This document shows, piece after piece, positions 1 through 6,382 of a stretch of DNA of 9,043 bases; position 1 is the first letter of the stretch; every line of letters begins with the position of its first letter. The notes below the pieces were generated by a model. It did no database searches. It was not told the origin of the DNA and saw only the letters and a list, made by a program, of their open reading frames with translations. This stretch comes from Eubacteriales bacterium (GTDB taxonomy: Bacteria > Bacillota > Clostridia > Christensenellales > SZUA-584). The stretch is from positions 1-9,043 of the forward strand of contig JAQTSP010000095.1 of NCBI GenBank assembly GCA_028711205.1, read 5' to 3'. The position numbers were made by a program, and so were the translations under genes.

Positions 1-520
1 GCAGCATCTTTCGCGTCAAAGTACGCCCTGTATTACGAATAAGAGCACTAAGCAGCTGAAATTCTGTTGGCGTAATAAAAACAGGTGAATCATCAAGTGT
101 CACGGTCATCTTCGCCGTGTCAATAACGAGCCCGTCATAACTGTATGATGTTGATGATGATCTTCTGAGCAGCGCTCGTATTCTCGAAAGCAGCTCATGC
201 AGCCGAAAAGGCTTTGTGATATAGTCGTCGCCGCCAGCGTCCAGTCCGCGCACAATCTGTACCTCGTCGTCGCAGGCCGTCAAAAAGAGGATAGGAACAG
301 ACAATCCTTGTTTTCGCCATTGTGTACACAGCGCAAAGCCGTCACAGTCAGGTAGCATAACGTCAAGAATGATTAAATTAAATGTGTTATTTTTGAGCTT
401 TTCTGTAGCCTCGCCAGCCGTGGGCACAAAACACGTCTCGTATTTTTCACGTCCCAAAAGCTCAAGCAGCCCGTCGCACAGAAAAGTATCGTCTTCAACG
501 ATTAAAAGTTTACTTCCCAT
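1..520 (-). CDS. OmpR-family response regulator, C-terminus cut by the window edge
   Basis: Cytoplasmic two-component transcription factor; 173 codons are visible. The receiver domain (about residues 3-115) has the acidic pair D10/D11 in LLIVEDD, the phospho-acceptor D53 in ILDVMLPD, T81 in LFLTA and K103 in DDYITKPF. A short linker leads to the start of an OmpR/PhoB winged-helix DNA-binding domain, with TPTEFQLLSALI and GRTLTRKML near residues 152-173. The recognition helix lies outside the window. The ATG at 518-520 is preceded by AGAGGAG about 6 nt upstream, which supports the start. A partner histidine kinase would be expected downstream, beyond position 1. The divergently transcribed membrane protein at 930 is a possible target or partner, but that is only inferred from proximity. 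The family call is firm; which signal it senses cannot be told. Confidence 0.93.
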   Translation of the reverse strand, partial: MGSKLLIVEDDTFLCDGLLELLGREKYETCFVPTAGEATEKLKNNTFNLIILDVMLPDCDGFALCTQWRKQGLSVPILFLTACDDEVQIVRGLDAGGDDYITKPFRLHELLSRIRALLRRSSSTSYSYDGLVIDTAKMTVTLDDSPVFITPTEFQLLSALIRNTGRTLTRKML

Positions 521-550
521 ATGCGCTCCTCTTGGTTGATATTTACATAG

Positions 551-559
551 AGTATAACA
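551..559 (-). promoter_or_regulatory. Extended -10 promoter for the response regulator
   Basis: Read on the minus strand, TGTTATACT gives an extended -10 (TGn followed by TATACT) about 30 nt upstream of the start codon. No good -35 is seen at normal spacing, which is compatible with an extended -10 promoter. The inferred transcript leader is about 25 nt. Confidence 0.4.
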
Positions 560-845
560 TATTGGCTTCACAGATAATAATGATTATGATAATCTTACGG
601 ATTCTTAAGAAAACCAACTCTTGGATGATATCCTATCTTTGTGCTATCTGGCGAGCTATTCCCGGAATGCATTCCATAATACGCATGCAATATCAGCAAG
701 GTATTCTTCAAGACCTGCCGAGAAAATAAGACCTCCTGCCGCTCATGCTTGATAAATTCAAGCCTCATTCCCCATACCTGCCAACAGTTGATATGTTCAT
801 TTTTATTTCAATATCCCCTCTTCATGCTTATTAACTGTAAAATAA

Positions 846-875
846 TTAACGGAACGCCCTTTATTATGATATAAT
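846..875 (+). promoter_or_regulatory. Extended -10 sigma-A promoter for the membrane protein gene
   Basis: TGATATAAT at 867-875 is a consensus TATAAT with an extended TGn. TTAACG at 846-851 matches TTGACA at four of six positions with an 18-bp spacer. Transcription would start near 882, giving a leader of about 48 nt before the ATG at 930. Confidence 0.6.
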
Positions 876-929
876 ATTTTTATCTACTAGGATCAGTCTG
901 CGTAATACTAAATTAAAGGAATTGTATGC

Positions 930-1661
930 ATGTCGTTAAAGAAACATGTTTTATTCATAGTGTTGTGCGCAGTCACATTACTAACAGTTCTACCTAGAAC
1001 CGCTTTAGCTAATTCCGCAGCGCCACCTACGCTCATAGTTATCGTAAATACAGCGCCCGATGATTTAATCATTGAGGCTGATGTCGATAACAGGCGTGAA
1101 ATAGCGGTTAAGAAGATGGCCGCATGGGAAACGCATTATGCATTCTACTATTATACTGGAAGCATACCATCAGCGCTTCACGTGAGCACAGGCAATGAAA
1201 GTTATACAATTAGTCTTGATGAGTCTGACATGTTTGGCAAACGTTATGAGAATACATTAACGCTTGACCTTGCGACACGGACGCTAAGCGAGACTACGTT
1301 ACCATTTCGGACGGCTATGTTGATAGCGCTGCGTGTCGTGCTTACTTTGCTTATAGAAGGCGCGCTGTTTTTTGCATTCGGGTTTCGCAAGAAATTAAGC
1401 TGGGTCTTGTTTATAATCATAAACCTTATTACTCAAGGGCTTCTTAACTGGCAATTATCCGAGGGAACTGTTTTTGACTTAGCTCTGTACCGTATGATGA
1501 CACTGATCATATTGGAGGTTCTTGTATTGTCAGTCGAAATTCCCGCCCTTACCGTCCTGATTAGGGAGCACAAAGCTGGACGTCGCGTGTTGTTTGTGCT
1601 AACTGCAAATATCACAAGCTTCATTGCGGGAGGGCTGATGATTACGCTGCTGCCGATATAA
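930..1661 (+). CDS. Membrane protein: signal peptide, extracellular domain, four helices
   Basis: A 243-residue protein of a family I do not know by name. A Sec signal peptide (about residues 1-27, cleavage likely after ALA in RTALANSAAPP) is followed by an exported domain of about 100 residues (30-127) rich in beta-type segments. Four transmembrane helices follow at about 129-151, 156-174, 186-211 and 219-241. The ATG at 930 has AAAGGA about 9 nt upstream and an extended -10 promoter at 846-875. An ATG at 926 is out of frame. The exported domain tethered to a helical bundle suggests a sensing or envelope role, and its position divergent to a response regulator gene makes a regulatory link possible; this is inference. 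No enzyme motif is visible. Confidence 0.85.
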   Translation: MSLKKHVLFIVLCAVTLLTVLPRTALANSAAPPTLIVIVNTAPDDLIIEADVDNRREIAVKKMAAWETHYAFYYYTGSIPSALHVSTGNESYTISLDESDMFGKRYENTLTLDLATRTLSETTLPFRTAMLIALRVVLTLLIEGALFFAFGFRKKLSWVLFIIINLITQGLLNWQLSEGTVFDLALYRMMTLIILEVLVLSVEIPALTVLIREHKAGRRVLFVLTANITSFIAGGLMITLLPI

Positions 1662-1681
1662 ATGATATCAAGTGATACCAT
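1662..1681. repeat. Short inverted repeat just after the membrane protein stop
   Basis: ATGATATCA and TGATACCAT form a 9-bp imperfect palindrome with one mismatch, directly after the stop codon. A T-rich stretch follows about 15 nt later. It could be a weak terminator, but the loop is very small and the T-run is distant. Confidence 0.25.
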
Positions 1682-2091
1682 CCTAATTTACCTTATTTTT
1701 TCGTTCTTTGAGATCAATCTTACTCTTTCGCCTTCTCCATTACTTCCTTCGGTACCTTGTCCAATAATTTTTTCAATGTAAACTGTATCAGCAAGGTTCT
1801 TATGGGTTGTAAGATTGAAGAAAATTATGAAGAACAACTTATGACTATTTGCAGAGATAAAACAATTAAATTATCTAAAATGGTACTAGATAATAAAGAA
1901 TATAAATTGATTGAACAAGAACTCTTTTAGTTATTGTTTAACAGAGCGCCAGAGAGTCTTTCAAGCTCTTATTTCTCCAATAATAAACTTTTTGCTATAT
2001 ATGTTCTCCGATTCCAGCGAACTTTGAAAGCTGCACATGATTATGCTTAACTTCACTCATTTTTATACTCCCCTGCCAACTTATAAAATGA
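1682..2091. other. Gene-poor AT-rich region with probable coding debris
   Basis: No intact conserved gene is seen. On the minus strand, about 1690-1840 has readable protein-like stretches in two frames, one ending in KLLDKVPKEVMEKAKE and one with YIEKIIGQGTEGSNGEGER. On the plus strand, 1802-1930 is a short open frame. This mix of short protein-like stretches changing strand near 1800-1840 is what decayed accessory DNA looks like, but I recognise no family. The rest is featureless. Confidence 0.35.
1802..1930 (+). CDS. Possible 42-residue orphan peptide or gene remnant
   Basis: Starts MGCKIEENYEEQ and ends KLIEQELF. It is charged and probably helical, with no membrane segment or known motif. 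Only a weak AAGG lies upstream of the ATG. Its composition is natural for a protein from AT-rich DNA, but with no family match it may be the tail of a deleted gene or a chance frame. Confidence 0.22.
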   Translation: MGCKIEENYEEQLMTICRDKTIKLSKMVLDNKEYKLIEQELF

Positions 2092-2112
2092 TTTGTGTCC
2101 AAAATGTGTTCA
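2092..2112 (+). repeat. 21-bp repeat, copy A (putative integrase arm site)
   Basis: It contains two near-direct copies of GTGTCCA (the second reads GTGTTCA) with starts 11 bp apart. It matches 3736-3756 at 19 of 21 positions in the same orientation. It lies about 70 bp from the tRNA 3' end. Short tandem repeats at this distance from a tRNA attachment core resemble the arm-type sites bound by tyrosine recombinases. On the minus strand it also reads as the peptide NTFWTQ, so it could instead be the end of a lost gene. Confidence 0.4.
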
Positions 2113-2143
2113 AACGCTCATTTTCAATGTTTCCAGATAAGCG

Positions 2144-2177
2144 AAAACCCCATAACCATCGAGGTTTCCGGGGTTTT
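2144..2177 (-). terminator. Rho-independent terminator of tRNA-Gln
   Basis: AAAACCCC at 2144-2151 pairs with GGGGTTTT at 2170-2177, with an inner AACC/GGTT stem (2154-2157 and 2163-2166). On the minus strand it begins four nucleotides after the tRNA CCA and the stem ends in TTTT. Confidence 0.75.
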
Positions 2178-2181
2178 CCTC

Positions 2182-2204
2182 TGGCAGCGGAACTAGGATT
2201 CGAA
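2182..2204 (-). repeat. Attachment-core copy within the tRNA 3' end
   Basis: The T-loop through CCA segment of tRNA-Gln is identical over 23 bp to 3598-3620 and diverges immediately on both sides. The 3' end of a tRNA from the T-loop is the classical core for tyrosine integrases. Inferred att site. Confidence 0.6.
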
Positions 2205-2255
2205 CCTAGACACTACGAGTCAGAGTCGCAGGTGCTACCGTTACACAATTCCGCT
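2182..2255 (-). tRNA. tRNA-Gln (anticodon CUG)
   Basis: A complete 74-nt cloverleaf. The acceptor stem AGCGGAA/TTCCGCT is perfect, followed by G73 and an encoded CCA. The D-loop has AACGGTA. The anticodon stem TGCGA/TCGTA encloses loop CTCTGAC, so U33 precedes anticodon CUG, which reads CAG (Gln). The T-arm CTAGG-TTCGAAT-CCTAG is perfect. All paired positions hold, so the gene looks functional. Its 3' 23 bp are repeated exactly at 3598-3620. Confidence 0.95.
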
Positions 2256-2513
2256 AACACTTTTATCAGTATTTAAGCCACTTTTTCATGTGGACACTTT
2301 TTGTAGACCTAATTTAGATATTACGATTAGCTATAAATTAATTATAAAACAAACCCTTATTTTGTACAAGGAAGTAAAATCATCTAAAGTCCCAATATTT
2401 ATATTATAACATCCTCATCAAAAATCACATAACCTCCTTTATATTGTAAATTGTTGATAAATGGTATAAGATAATAACGTAATTATATGTCAATTCATAA
2501 TGAGGTTTAGAAA

Positions 2514-3050
2514 ATGAAAAATAATATAAGTACCGGAGGAGCAGTAGGAGGTTGTTCTGTTCAACTAATAGGCGGAATTCTATTCCTTGTATTAATTAGG
2601 AACTCAAGTTATTGCTGCATTGCTATTATTATTTGTTTTCGTAATTATTGGTGGCTTGATAATTATAAAAGCTCAAAATAATTCTGAGCAAAGAAATAGG
2701 GAAGAGTTTGAATCTGTCACAAATAGTTATATTGAAAATATTAAAACAAAATATAGCGACTTGTTTAAAAAGATACCGTCTAGTAGTAAATCAAATATTG
2801 TTACAATAAAAACTGGTAATAAAATAAACCCTTTTAAAATAGACGGGCAATTAAAACAGCTATGTTGGAAAGACGATAATTTTTTAAACTTTTTCCCTTC
2901 ATTAGAACTCTTAGAACAACATATAAGATTAGAATCTATTGATTGGCTAAAAAGCAATGATTACACTTATTATGATTTAAAAATGATAAATATTCCGATT
3001 TCAAGCATTGAATACTATACAACTAATGGAGATATATATTCTGAAACAAT
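2514..3050 (+). pseudogene. Broken gene for an N-terminally membrane-anchored protein
   Basis: The ATG at 2514 has GAGG about 8 nt upstream and opens with a glycine-rich stretch and a hydrophobic segment (GGAVGG, then LIGGILFLVLI). At about 2593-2600 the frame must shift by one base: reading ATTAGGAACTCAA as ATTGGAACTCAA joins it to LLLLFVFVIIGG. The charged, soluble part follows (NNSEQRNREEFES, then a lysine-rich region and LECHLESIDWLK-like text ending near DIYSETII). Around 3045-3060 the AT-rich coding sequence stops at a GC-rich block belonging to an opposite-strand gene, so the 3' end is missing. It has one or two membrane helices and a tail of about 140 residues facing away. I recognise no family. 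It is very AT-rich compared with both neighbours, which suggests separate origin. Confidence 0.55.
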
Positions 3051-3414
3051 AATCACTGGCGGCGCAACCATCACACAGCCAAACGCGCCGCGGCCGTCGC
3101 CGTGTATGAACCAACGGCGCGATCGAAATCATCGGCGGCATTACCTCTCCTATGGTCGCACCGTCAATGATGGGCGTTTGCGTGCCTATCACGGCTTCCT
3201 CCGTCGACCCGGGCGGCGGCGTAGGCACCCCTGCCGTCTCGATCCGCGGCGTACAGCCCGCAAGCGACATCGCCGCCAAAGTACCCAGCGCGATTTTCGC
3301 CGCTGTACTCAATGCCCACCTTCTGGGTACCGCTGCTTTCAGCTCGTCAACGTTTATATCTTCTTTAACAGGATACTGCGGCTTTACTGCGTTTTTTACA
3401 GGTTTGATATCCAT
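3050..3414 (-). pseudogene. Truncated, frameshifted lipoprotein gene
   Basis: The ATG at 3412-3414 has AGGAG about 7 nt upstream. The product starts MDIKPVKNAVKPQYPVKEDI; after a charged region of about 39 residues comes a hydrophobic segment ending in lipobox LAGC, with lipid-acceptor C54, then a proline-rich linker. It resembles an unnamed clostridial lipoprotein family that I recall with a conserved HGxGRGxFGC...VAPP region. Here that motif is one base out of frame: removing one T (on the coding strand) of the pair at 3109-3110 continues IAPLV into IHGDGRGAFGCVMVAPP. After APPV the match stops at the junction near 3050. So the gene has lost most of its 3' part and carries one frameshift. 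Its GC content is far above its immediate surroundings. Confidence 0.65.
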
Positions 3415-3548
3415 GGCATACTCCTATTTTAACGTATATTATACTGTTATGACGTCGGCCATGCCTGTTTTGTTCCAACAACCTTATGAATATGTGAATC
3501 ATAGCATATAGAAGTCAAATAAAAAAGATTGATATTCGGCATAAAAAA

Positions 3549-3585
3549 GGCACTATTCGCATAAAACCACTTCACGAATAGTGCC
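3549..3585 (-). terminator. Strong rho-independent terminator, minus strand
   Basis: GGCACTATTCG (3549-3559) and CGAATAGTGCC (3575-3585) form a perfect 11-bp stem with a 15-nt loop, followed on the minus strand by TTTTTT. It begins 12 nt after the tRNA 3' fragment at 3598-3620, where a tRNA gene's own terminator would sit. Confidence 0.8.
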
Positions 3586-3597
3586 CACTGTCAAGTA

Positions 3598-3620
3598 TGG
3601 CAGCGGAACTAGGATTCGAA
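3598..3620 (-). repeat. Orphan 3' end of tRNA-Gln (putative att site)
   Basis: Exact 23-bp copy of the tRNA-Gln 3' end (T-loop through CCA), without the rest of the tRNA. It is in the same orientation as the intact gene 1.4 kb away and is followed on its strand by a strong terminator. This is the usual trace of integration into a tRNA gene, where the displaced 3' end marks the far side of the element. The element would lie on the higher-coordinate side. Confidence 0.7.
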
Positions 3621-3669
3621 ACAGAATCAAACATAATTTTTTAGTATTTTTCTGTTATATCATGTCCAA

Positions 3670-3693
3670 AAAACGCCTATATAAAGGCATTTT
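3670..3693. terminator. Possible bidirectional terminator hairpin
   Basis: GCCT (3675-3678) pairs with AGGC (3685-3688) around a 6-nt loop. AAAA and TTTT flank the stem after one mismatch. It is short, but the A- and T-flanks suit termination in both directions. It sits between the att-like fragment and the arm-like repeat, mirroring the terminator between those features near 2144-2177. Confidence 0.35.
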
Positions 3694-3727
3694 CTGTGTC
3701 GTTACGTCTATAGCGATCGGAGTGGTT

Positions 3728-3910
3728 TCAAAGCTTTTGTGTCCAAAACGTGTCCAGAAACATATATTCCTTTAATACTTTACCTCTTCTTCTAATTAAG
3801 TATTTAAGCATATACCAGTCAAAATTACCGACATGTTTCATCTTGATTTCTCTATAATGTTTTAAAATGAGTCCAACGCTGCTTCGAGATATAAATAATA
3901 TTAGAAGCAT
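3728..3910 (-). CDS. Possible 60-residue small membrane protein or gene remnant
   Basis: A hydrophobic N-terminus (MLLILFISRSSVGLIL) could form one membrane helix, followed by a basic tail (KHYREIKMKH, LIRRRGK). I see no ribosome binding site at the ATG at 3910. It ends FLDTFWTQKL next to the att-like fragment, where an element's integrase gene would normally finish. I see no integrase motif in the visible residues, so an integrase tail is only a guess. It could be a chance frame in AT-rich DNA. Confidence 0.25.
   Translation of the reverse strand: MLLILFISRSSVGLILKHYREIKMKHVGNFDWYMLKYLIRRRGKVLKEYMFLDTFWTQKL
3736..3756 (+). repeat. 21-bp repeat, copy B (putative integrase arm site)
   Basis: Two direct copies of GTGTCCA with starts 11 bp apart, matching 2092-2112 at 19 of 21 positions. 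It is about 115 bp from the orphan tRNA end. A further TGTCCA lies at 3663-3668 and an inverted copy (TGGACAC) at 2291-2297. It overlaps the end of the short minus-strand frame 3728-3910. Confidence 0.4.
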
Positions 3911-4151
3911 TATTATGACAAATAATCGTATAAATGTATAGAATTAATATTTGCTCTTTTTATTAAATTGTTTTCTCGCTGTCCATATCCAGAATAACTC
4001 GAGCTCTATCCTACCTTGGGCCTAAACGCAGAAATGAGCTTAACTATTACGAATACTCTGAAGAGAATACGACATCATACTAGGTGCCTACCAAAAACAG
4101 ACCAAAACTATTTATGTATTAGCCATTCAAAAAAGTAATTTATATGACTAA
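3911..4151. other. AT-rich spacer downstream of the catabolic operon
   Basis: Together with 3621-3727 this makes a gene-poor stretch of over 300 bp. I found no clear terminator for the operon that ends at 4152: only a weak ATTAG/CTAAT pairing with a large loop near 4105-4151. No tRNA or coding frame of note. Confidence 0.4.
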
Positions 4152-4796
4152 TTAGATTGACCTTGCCTTTCTGACCGCACCAATCAATTGATTTCCGATC
4201 GAAACAATCGAATCATAGTCACCTTTTTTTGCTCCGGCTGTCAAGCTGCTCCCTGCGCCAAGCGCCACTGCGCCGGCCTTTATCCATTCGCCCGCGTTGC
4301 TGACGTCCACACCGCCGGTAGGCATCATTTTCATGTGAGGCAGCGGGCCTTTGAACGCCTTGATTATCTTCGGCCCGAACAGATCGCCTGGGAAGATCTT
4401 TATAATATCCGCGCCCGCCTTCATTCCGTCAACGGCTTCCTTGACTGTCATTGCCCCGGGCATGCACGCTATGTCGTATGAATTGCACAGCATGACGGTA
4501 TCTACGTCCAGACACGGGCTGACTACGTATTTTGCGCCCGCCAGTATCGCCGTCCTCGCCGTCTCCCTGTCCAGCACGGTGCCCGCGCCCACGATGACCT
4601 CGTCCTCTGAATACTCCGCGCACAATTTCTGTATAATGTTCACCGCGCCCGGCATCGTAAAAGTTATCTCGATGCCCACTATTCCGGCTTTTATACAGGC
4701 CTCAGCTATCTTTACCGCCTGCTCCTCGTTTTCGGCGCGCACTACAGCAACCACTCCGCATTCCGTTATCCTTTGAATCACTTCACTCTTTCCCAT
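4152..4796 (-). CDS. eda: KDPG/KHG aldolase (2-keto-3-deoxy-6-phosphogluconate aldolase)
   Basis: Class I aldolase that cleaves a 2-keto-3-deoxy sugar acid (phosphate) into pyruvate and an aldehyde; also acts on 4-hydroxy-2-oxoglutarate. It has 214 residues, the usual length. R20 (VVAVVRAEN), the catalytic E43 in GIEITFTMPG, the Schiff-base lysine K133 in ADIIKIFPGD and the phosphate-loop text MMPTGGVD and GAGSSL are all present. The arginine that follows the catalytic Glu in E. coli Eda is Thr here, as I recall for the Thermotoga-type branch, so this is not a defect. The ATG at 4796 has GGAG about 7 nt upstream, inside the end of the preceding phosphatase gene, and the two overlap by 14 nt. 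It is the last gene of the operon and supplies its carbon-chain cleavage step. The actual substrate could be a related deoxy-keto acid. Confidence 0.93.
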   Translation of the reverse strand: MGKSEVIQRITECGVVAVVRAENEEQAVKIAEACIKAGIVGIEITFTMPGAVNIIQKLCAEYSEDEVIVGAGTVLDRETARTAILAGAKYVVSPCLDVDTVMLCNSYDIACMPGAMTVKEAVDGMKAGADIIKIFPGDLFGPKIIKAFKGPLPHMKMMPTGGVDVSNAGEWIKAGAVALGAGSSLTAGAKKGDYDSIVSIGNQLIGAVRKARSI

Positions 4797-5426
4797 ACTC
4801 TTCTCCGATCTTCAATATCGTTTTATATGCTTCCGCAAGATCTCCCGCTTTGTATTCCGCTGCGGATAATTCATCTTTGCCGAACCCATGGGATATACCG
4901 ATGAACTCTATGCCGTTTTCCCAGGCGGCCTTCATGTCTTCCAGCCGGTCGCCTATGTAGACGCTGTGCTTAAAGGGCATAGTCTCGATTATACGCTTTA
5001 ACGCCCGGGTTTTCGAAAATCCGTACCGCTTATACCAGATCTTTTGGAAATATCCTGTAAGACCGAACTTCTTCATTATCTCAAAAGATGTAGCCCGTTG
5101 TCCCGTTCGAGCATACCGAAAGGGCATGCCCGTTGTTATACAGGGAGATGATTGTTTGCATAGCGTCGGGATACATTTGGGCCTGTTTTGGTATCAGCTC
5201 GAGCTCATAGTTTACGGCGAGCTCTGTTAATTCTTTTATCTCCTCTTCGCTGCCGCCATTTAAAAATTCACGAGCCAGCAGGTCTATTGGCTTTCCGACC
5301 GCCCCCCAGTATTTTTTCTTTAGGGTGCCTGTCCCTGCCCATATCCGACAACGCCATGTTGAAAGCGTCGACATCTACAGTCTCCGTGTTGAATAAAGTC
5401 CCGTCAAAATCAAAGATGACATTCAT
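4783..5426 (-). pseudogene. HAD-superfamily phosphatase, two single-base frameshifts as read
   Basis: Phosphoglycolate/beta-phosphoglucomutase-type HAD hydrolase that would remove phosphate from a small sugar or acid phosphate. Three frames hold the parts: MNVIFDFDGTLFNTE with nucleophile D6 and acid D8 (frame 1); VGKPIDLLAREF and LSVCSNG, motif II (frame 2); KTRALKRI, motif III lysine, and IGDRLEDM, motif IV (frame 3). Taking one base out of the C6 run at 5302-5307 and one out of the A4 run at 5083-5086 (plus-strand bases) gives an unbroken 213-residue protein with all four motifs. Without that, the gene is split. Its ATG overlaps the upstream dehydrogenase stop as ATGA, showing translational coupling. 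Whether the indels are sequencing errors or real cannot be decided from sequence alone. Confidence 0.85.
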
Positions 5427-6376
5427 TTCACTATATACGGACAATCCCTGCCTTCCAAAACATCTATCAGGTTTTTGACCGCCATGTTGCCCATAGCCGC
5501 TACCGCTTCATTTGTATGCGCGCCCATATGAGGGGTCATTACTACGTTATCAAGATCGATGAGTGGGGAATCCGTTACCGGCTCGACCTCGTACGCGTCC
5601 AGTCCCAATCCGCCGAGTTTGCCGGATCTTAACGCCTCCGCGGCCGCGGTTTCGTTTATAAGGCCTCCTCTCGCCGTGTTGATGATAAACGCCCCGTCTT
5701 TCAGAGAGCCGAGCCGTTCCCTTCCTATCATATGCTTTGTGTCGTCGTTCAACGGCACATGGAGCGATATAAAGTCCGATCCGGCCAGCAGCTTGTCAAG
5801 CGGCAGGCTGGCTATACCTTGTGTTTTCACGTATGCCTCGTCGATATAAGGATCATAAGCTGTGACATTCATGCCAAACGCCCTGGCCCTTGCCGCAACG
5901 TTCCTGCCTATAGCGCCCAGCCCGACGATGCCCAGAGTTTTACCGCTGAGCTCCAGGCCGTTTTTCCTCGGCCATTCGCCCCTTTTTACCGCGCTGTCCA
6001 TCTTCGGTATCGATCTCGCAAGCGATAGCATCAGCGCGACGGCAAGTTCGGCCACAGCTATCGCGTTCGTTCCGGGCGTATTTGTCACTATTATACCTTT
6101 TCTCGACGCGGCAGGGATGTCGACCCTGTCCGTGCCCGCTCCGTACCTCGATATGACCTTAAGGCTCGCCGGCGCTTTCTCTATCACCTCTTCATCAATA
6201 TAATCCAGTCCGGCGATATACCCGCCGACCCCCTCGAGTAAACCTGTAATCTCGTCCGCTTTAAGGGATCTGTCATACGGGTTGTATACTACCTCATCCA
6301 CATACGTTTCGACAGCTTCTCTTGCTTTTGAATTCTGAGGTTTCCTGAAAGAAGTAGGCGTAATAAGAACCTTCAA
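5423..6376 (-). CDS. D-isomer 2-hydroxyacid dehydrogenase (PGDH-like)
   Basis: NAD-dependent oxidation of a D-2-hydroxyacid to the 2-keto acid, or the reverse. It has 317 residues, intact. The substrate domain is formed by both ends. The Rossmann domain has GLGAIG at 152-157 and D175 in AYDPY, which favours NAD over NADP. Catalytic R236 (NTARGG), E265 (YEVEP) and H283 (PHMGAHT) are all present. The start is TTG at 6376, only 6 nt after the upstream stop, with GGTGAT five nt before it; no ATG fits. Its stop overlaps the HAD start. Family members include phosphoglycerate, glycerate and hydroxypyruvate enzymes. Operon context favours a sugar-acid substrate over serine biosynthesis, since no other serine gene is near. 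Confidence 0.9.
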   Translation of the reverse strand: MKVLITPTSFRKPQNSKAREAVETYVDEVVYNPYDRSLKADEITGLLEGVGGYIAGLDYIDEEVIEKAPASLKVISRYGAGTDRVDIPAASRKGIIVTNTPGTNAIAVAELAVALMLSLARSIPKMDSAVKRGEWPRKNGLELSGKTLGIVGLGAIGRNVAARARAFGMNVTAYDPYIDEAYVKTQGIASLPLDKLLAGSDFISLHVPLNDDTKHMIGRERLGSLKDGAFIINTARGGLINETAAAEALRSGKLGGLGLDAYEVEPVTDSPLIDLDNVVMTPHMGAHTNEAVAAMGNMAVKNLIDVLEGRDCPYIVK

Positions 6377-6382
6377 TACTTA

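Larger units (their letters stand above)
521..929. other. Divergent intergenic region
   Basis: A 409-bp AT-rich region between two divergent genes. Apart from the ribosome binding sites and one promoter at each end, I see nothing convincing between about 560 and 845: no tRNA, no clear terminator, no repeat. A 65-codon frame at 532-729 starts at TTG, lacks a ribosome binding site and overlaps the response regulator promoter, so I do not count it as a gene. Confidence 0.5.

Noticed and set aside
532..729. 65-codon plus-strand frame
   Set aside because: TTG start without ribosome binding site, lies over the response regulator promoter, and has no protein-like pattern.
2037..2276. 79-codon plus-strand frame across the tRNA
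   Set aside because: It runs through the antisense of an intact tRNA and its terminator, so it is not a gene.
3581..3775. 64-codon plus-strand frame
   Set aside because: Begins in a terminator and crosses the att-like copy and the repeat; no ribosome binding site and no family pattern.
5080..5110. In-frame TGA in the HAD gene as a selenocysteine codon
   Set aside because: Sequence after TGA in that frame is not family-like, whereas dropping one base from the A4 run restores the family text at once.
5302..5307. Programmed ribosomal frameshifting at the six-base run in the HAD gene
   Set aside because: No slippery-site architecture or recoding reason is known for such enzymes, and similar lesions occur in unrelated neighbouring genes, which favours ordinary indels.
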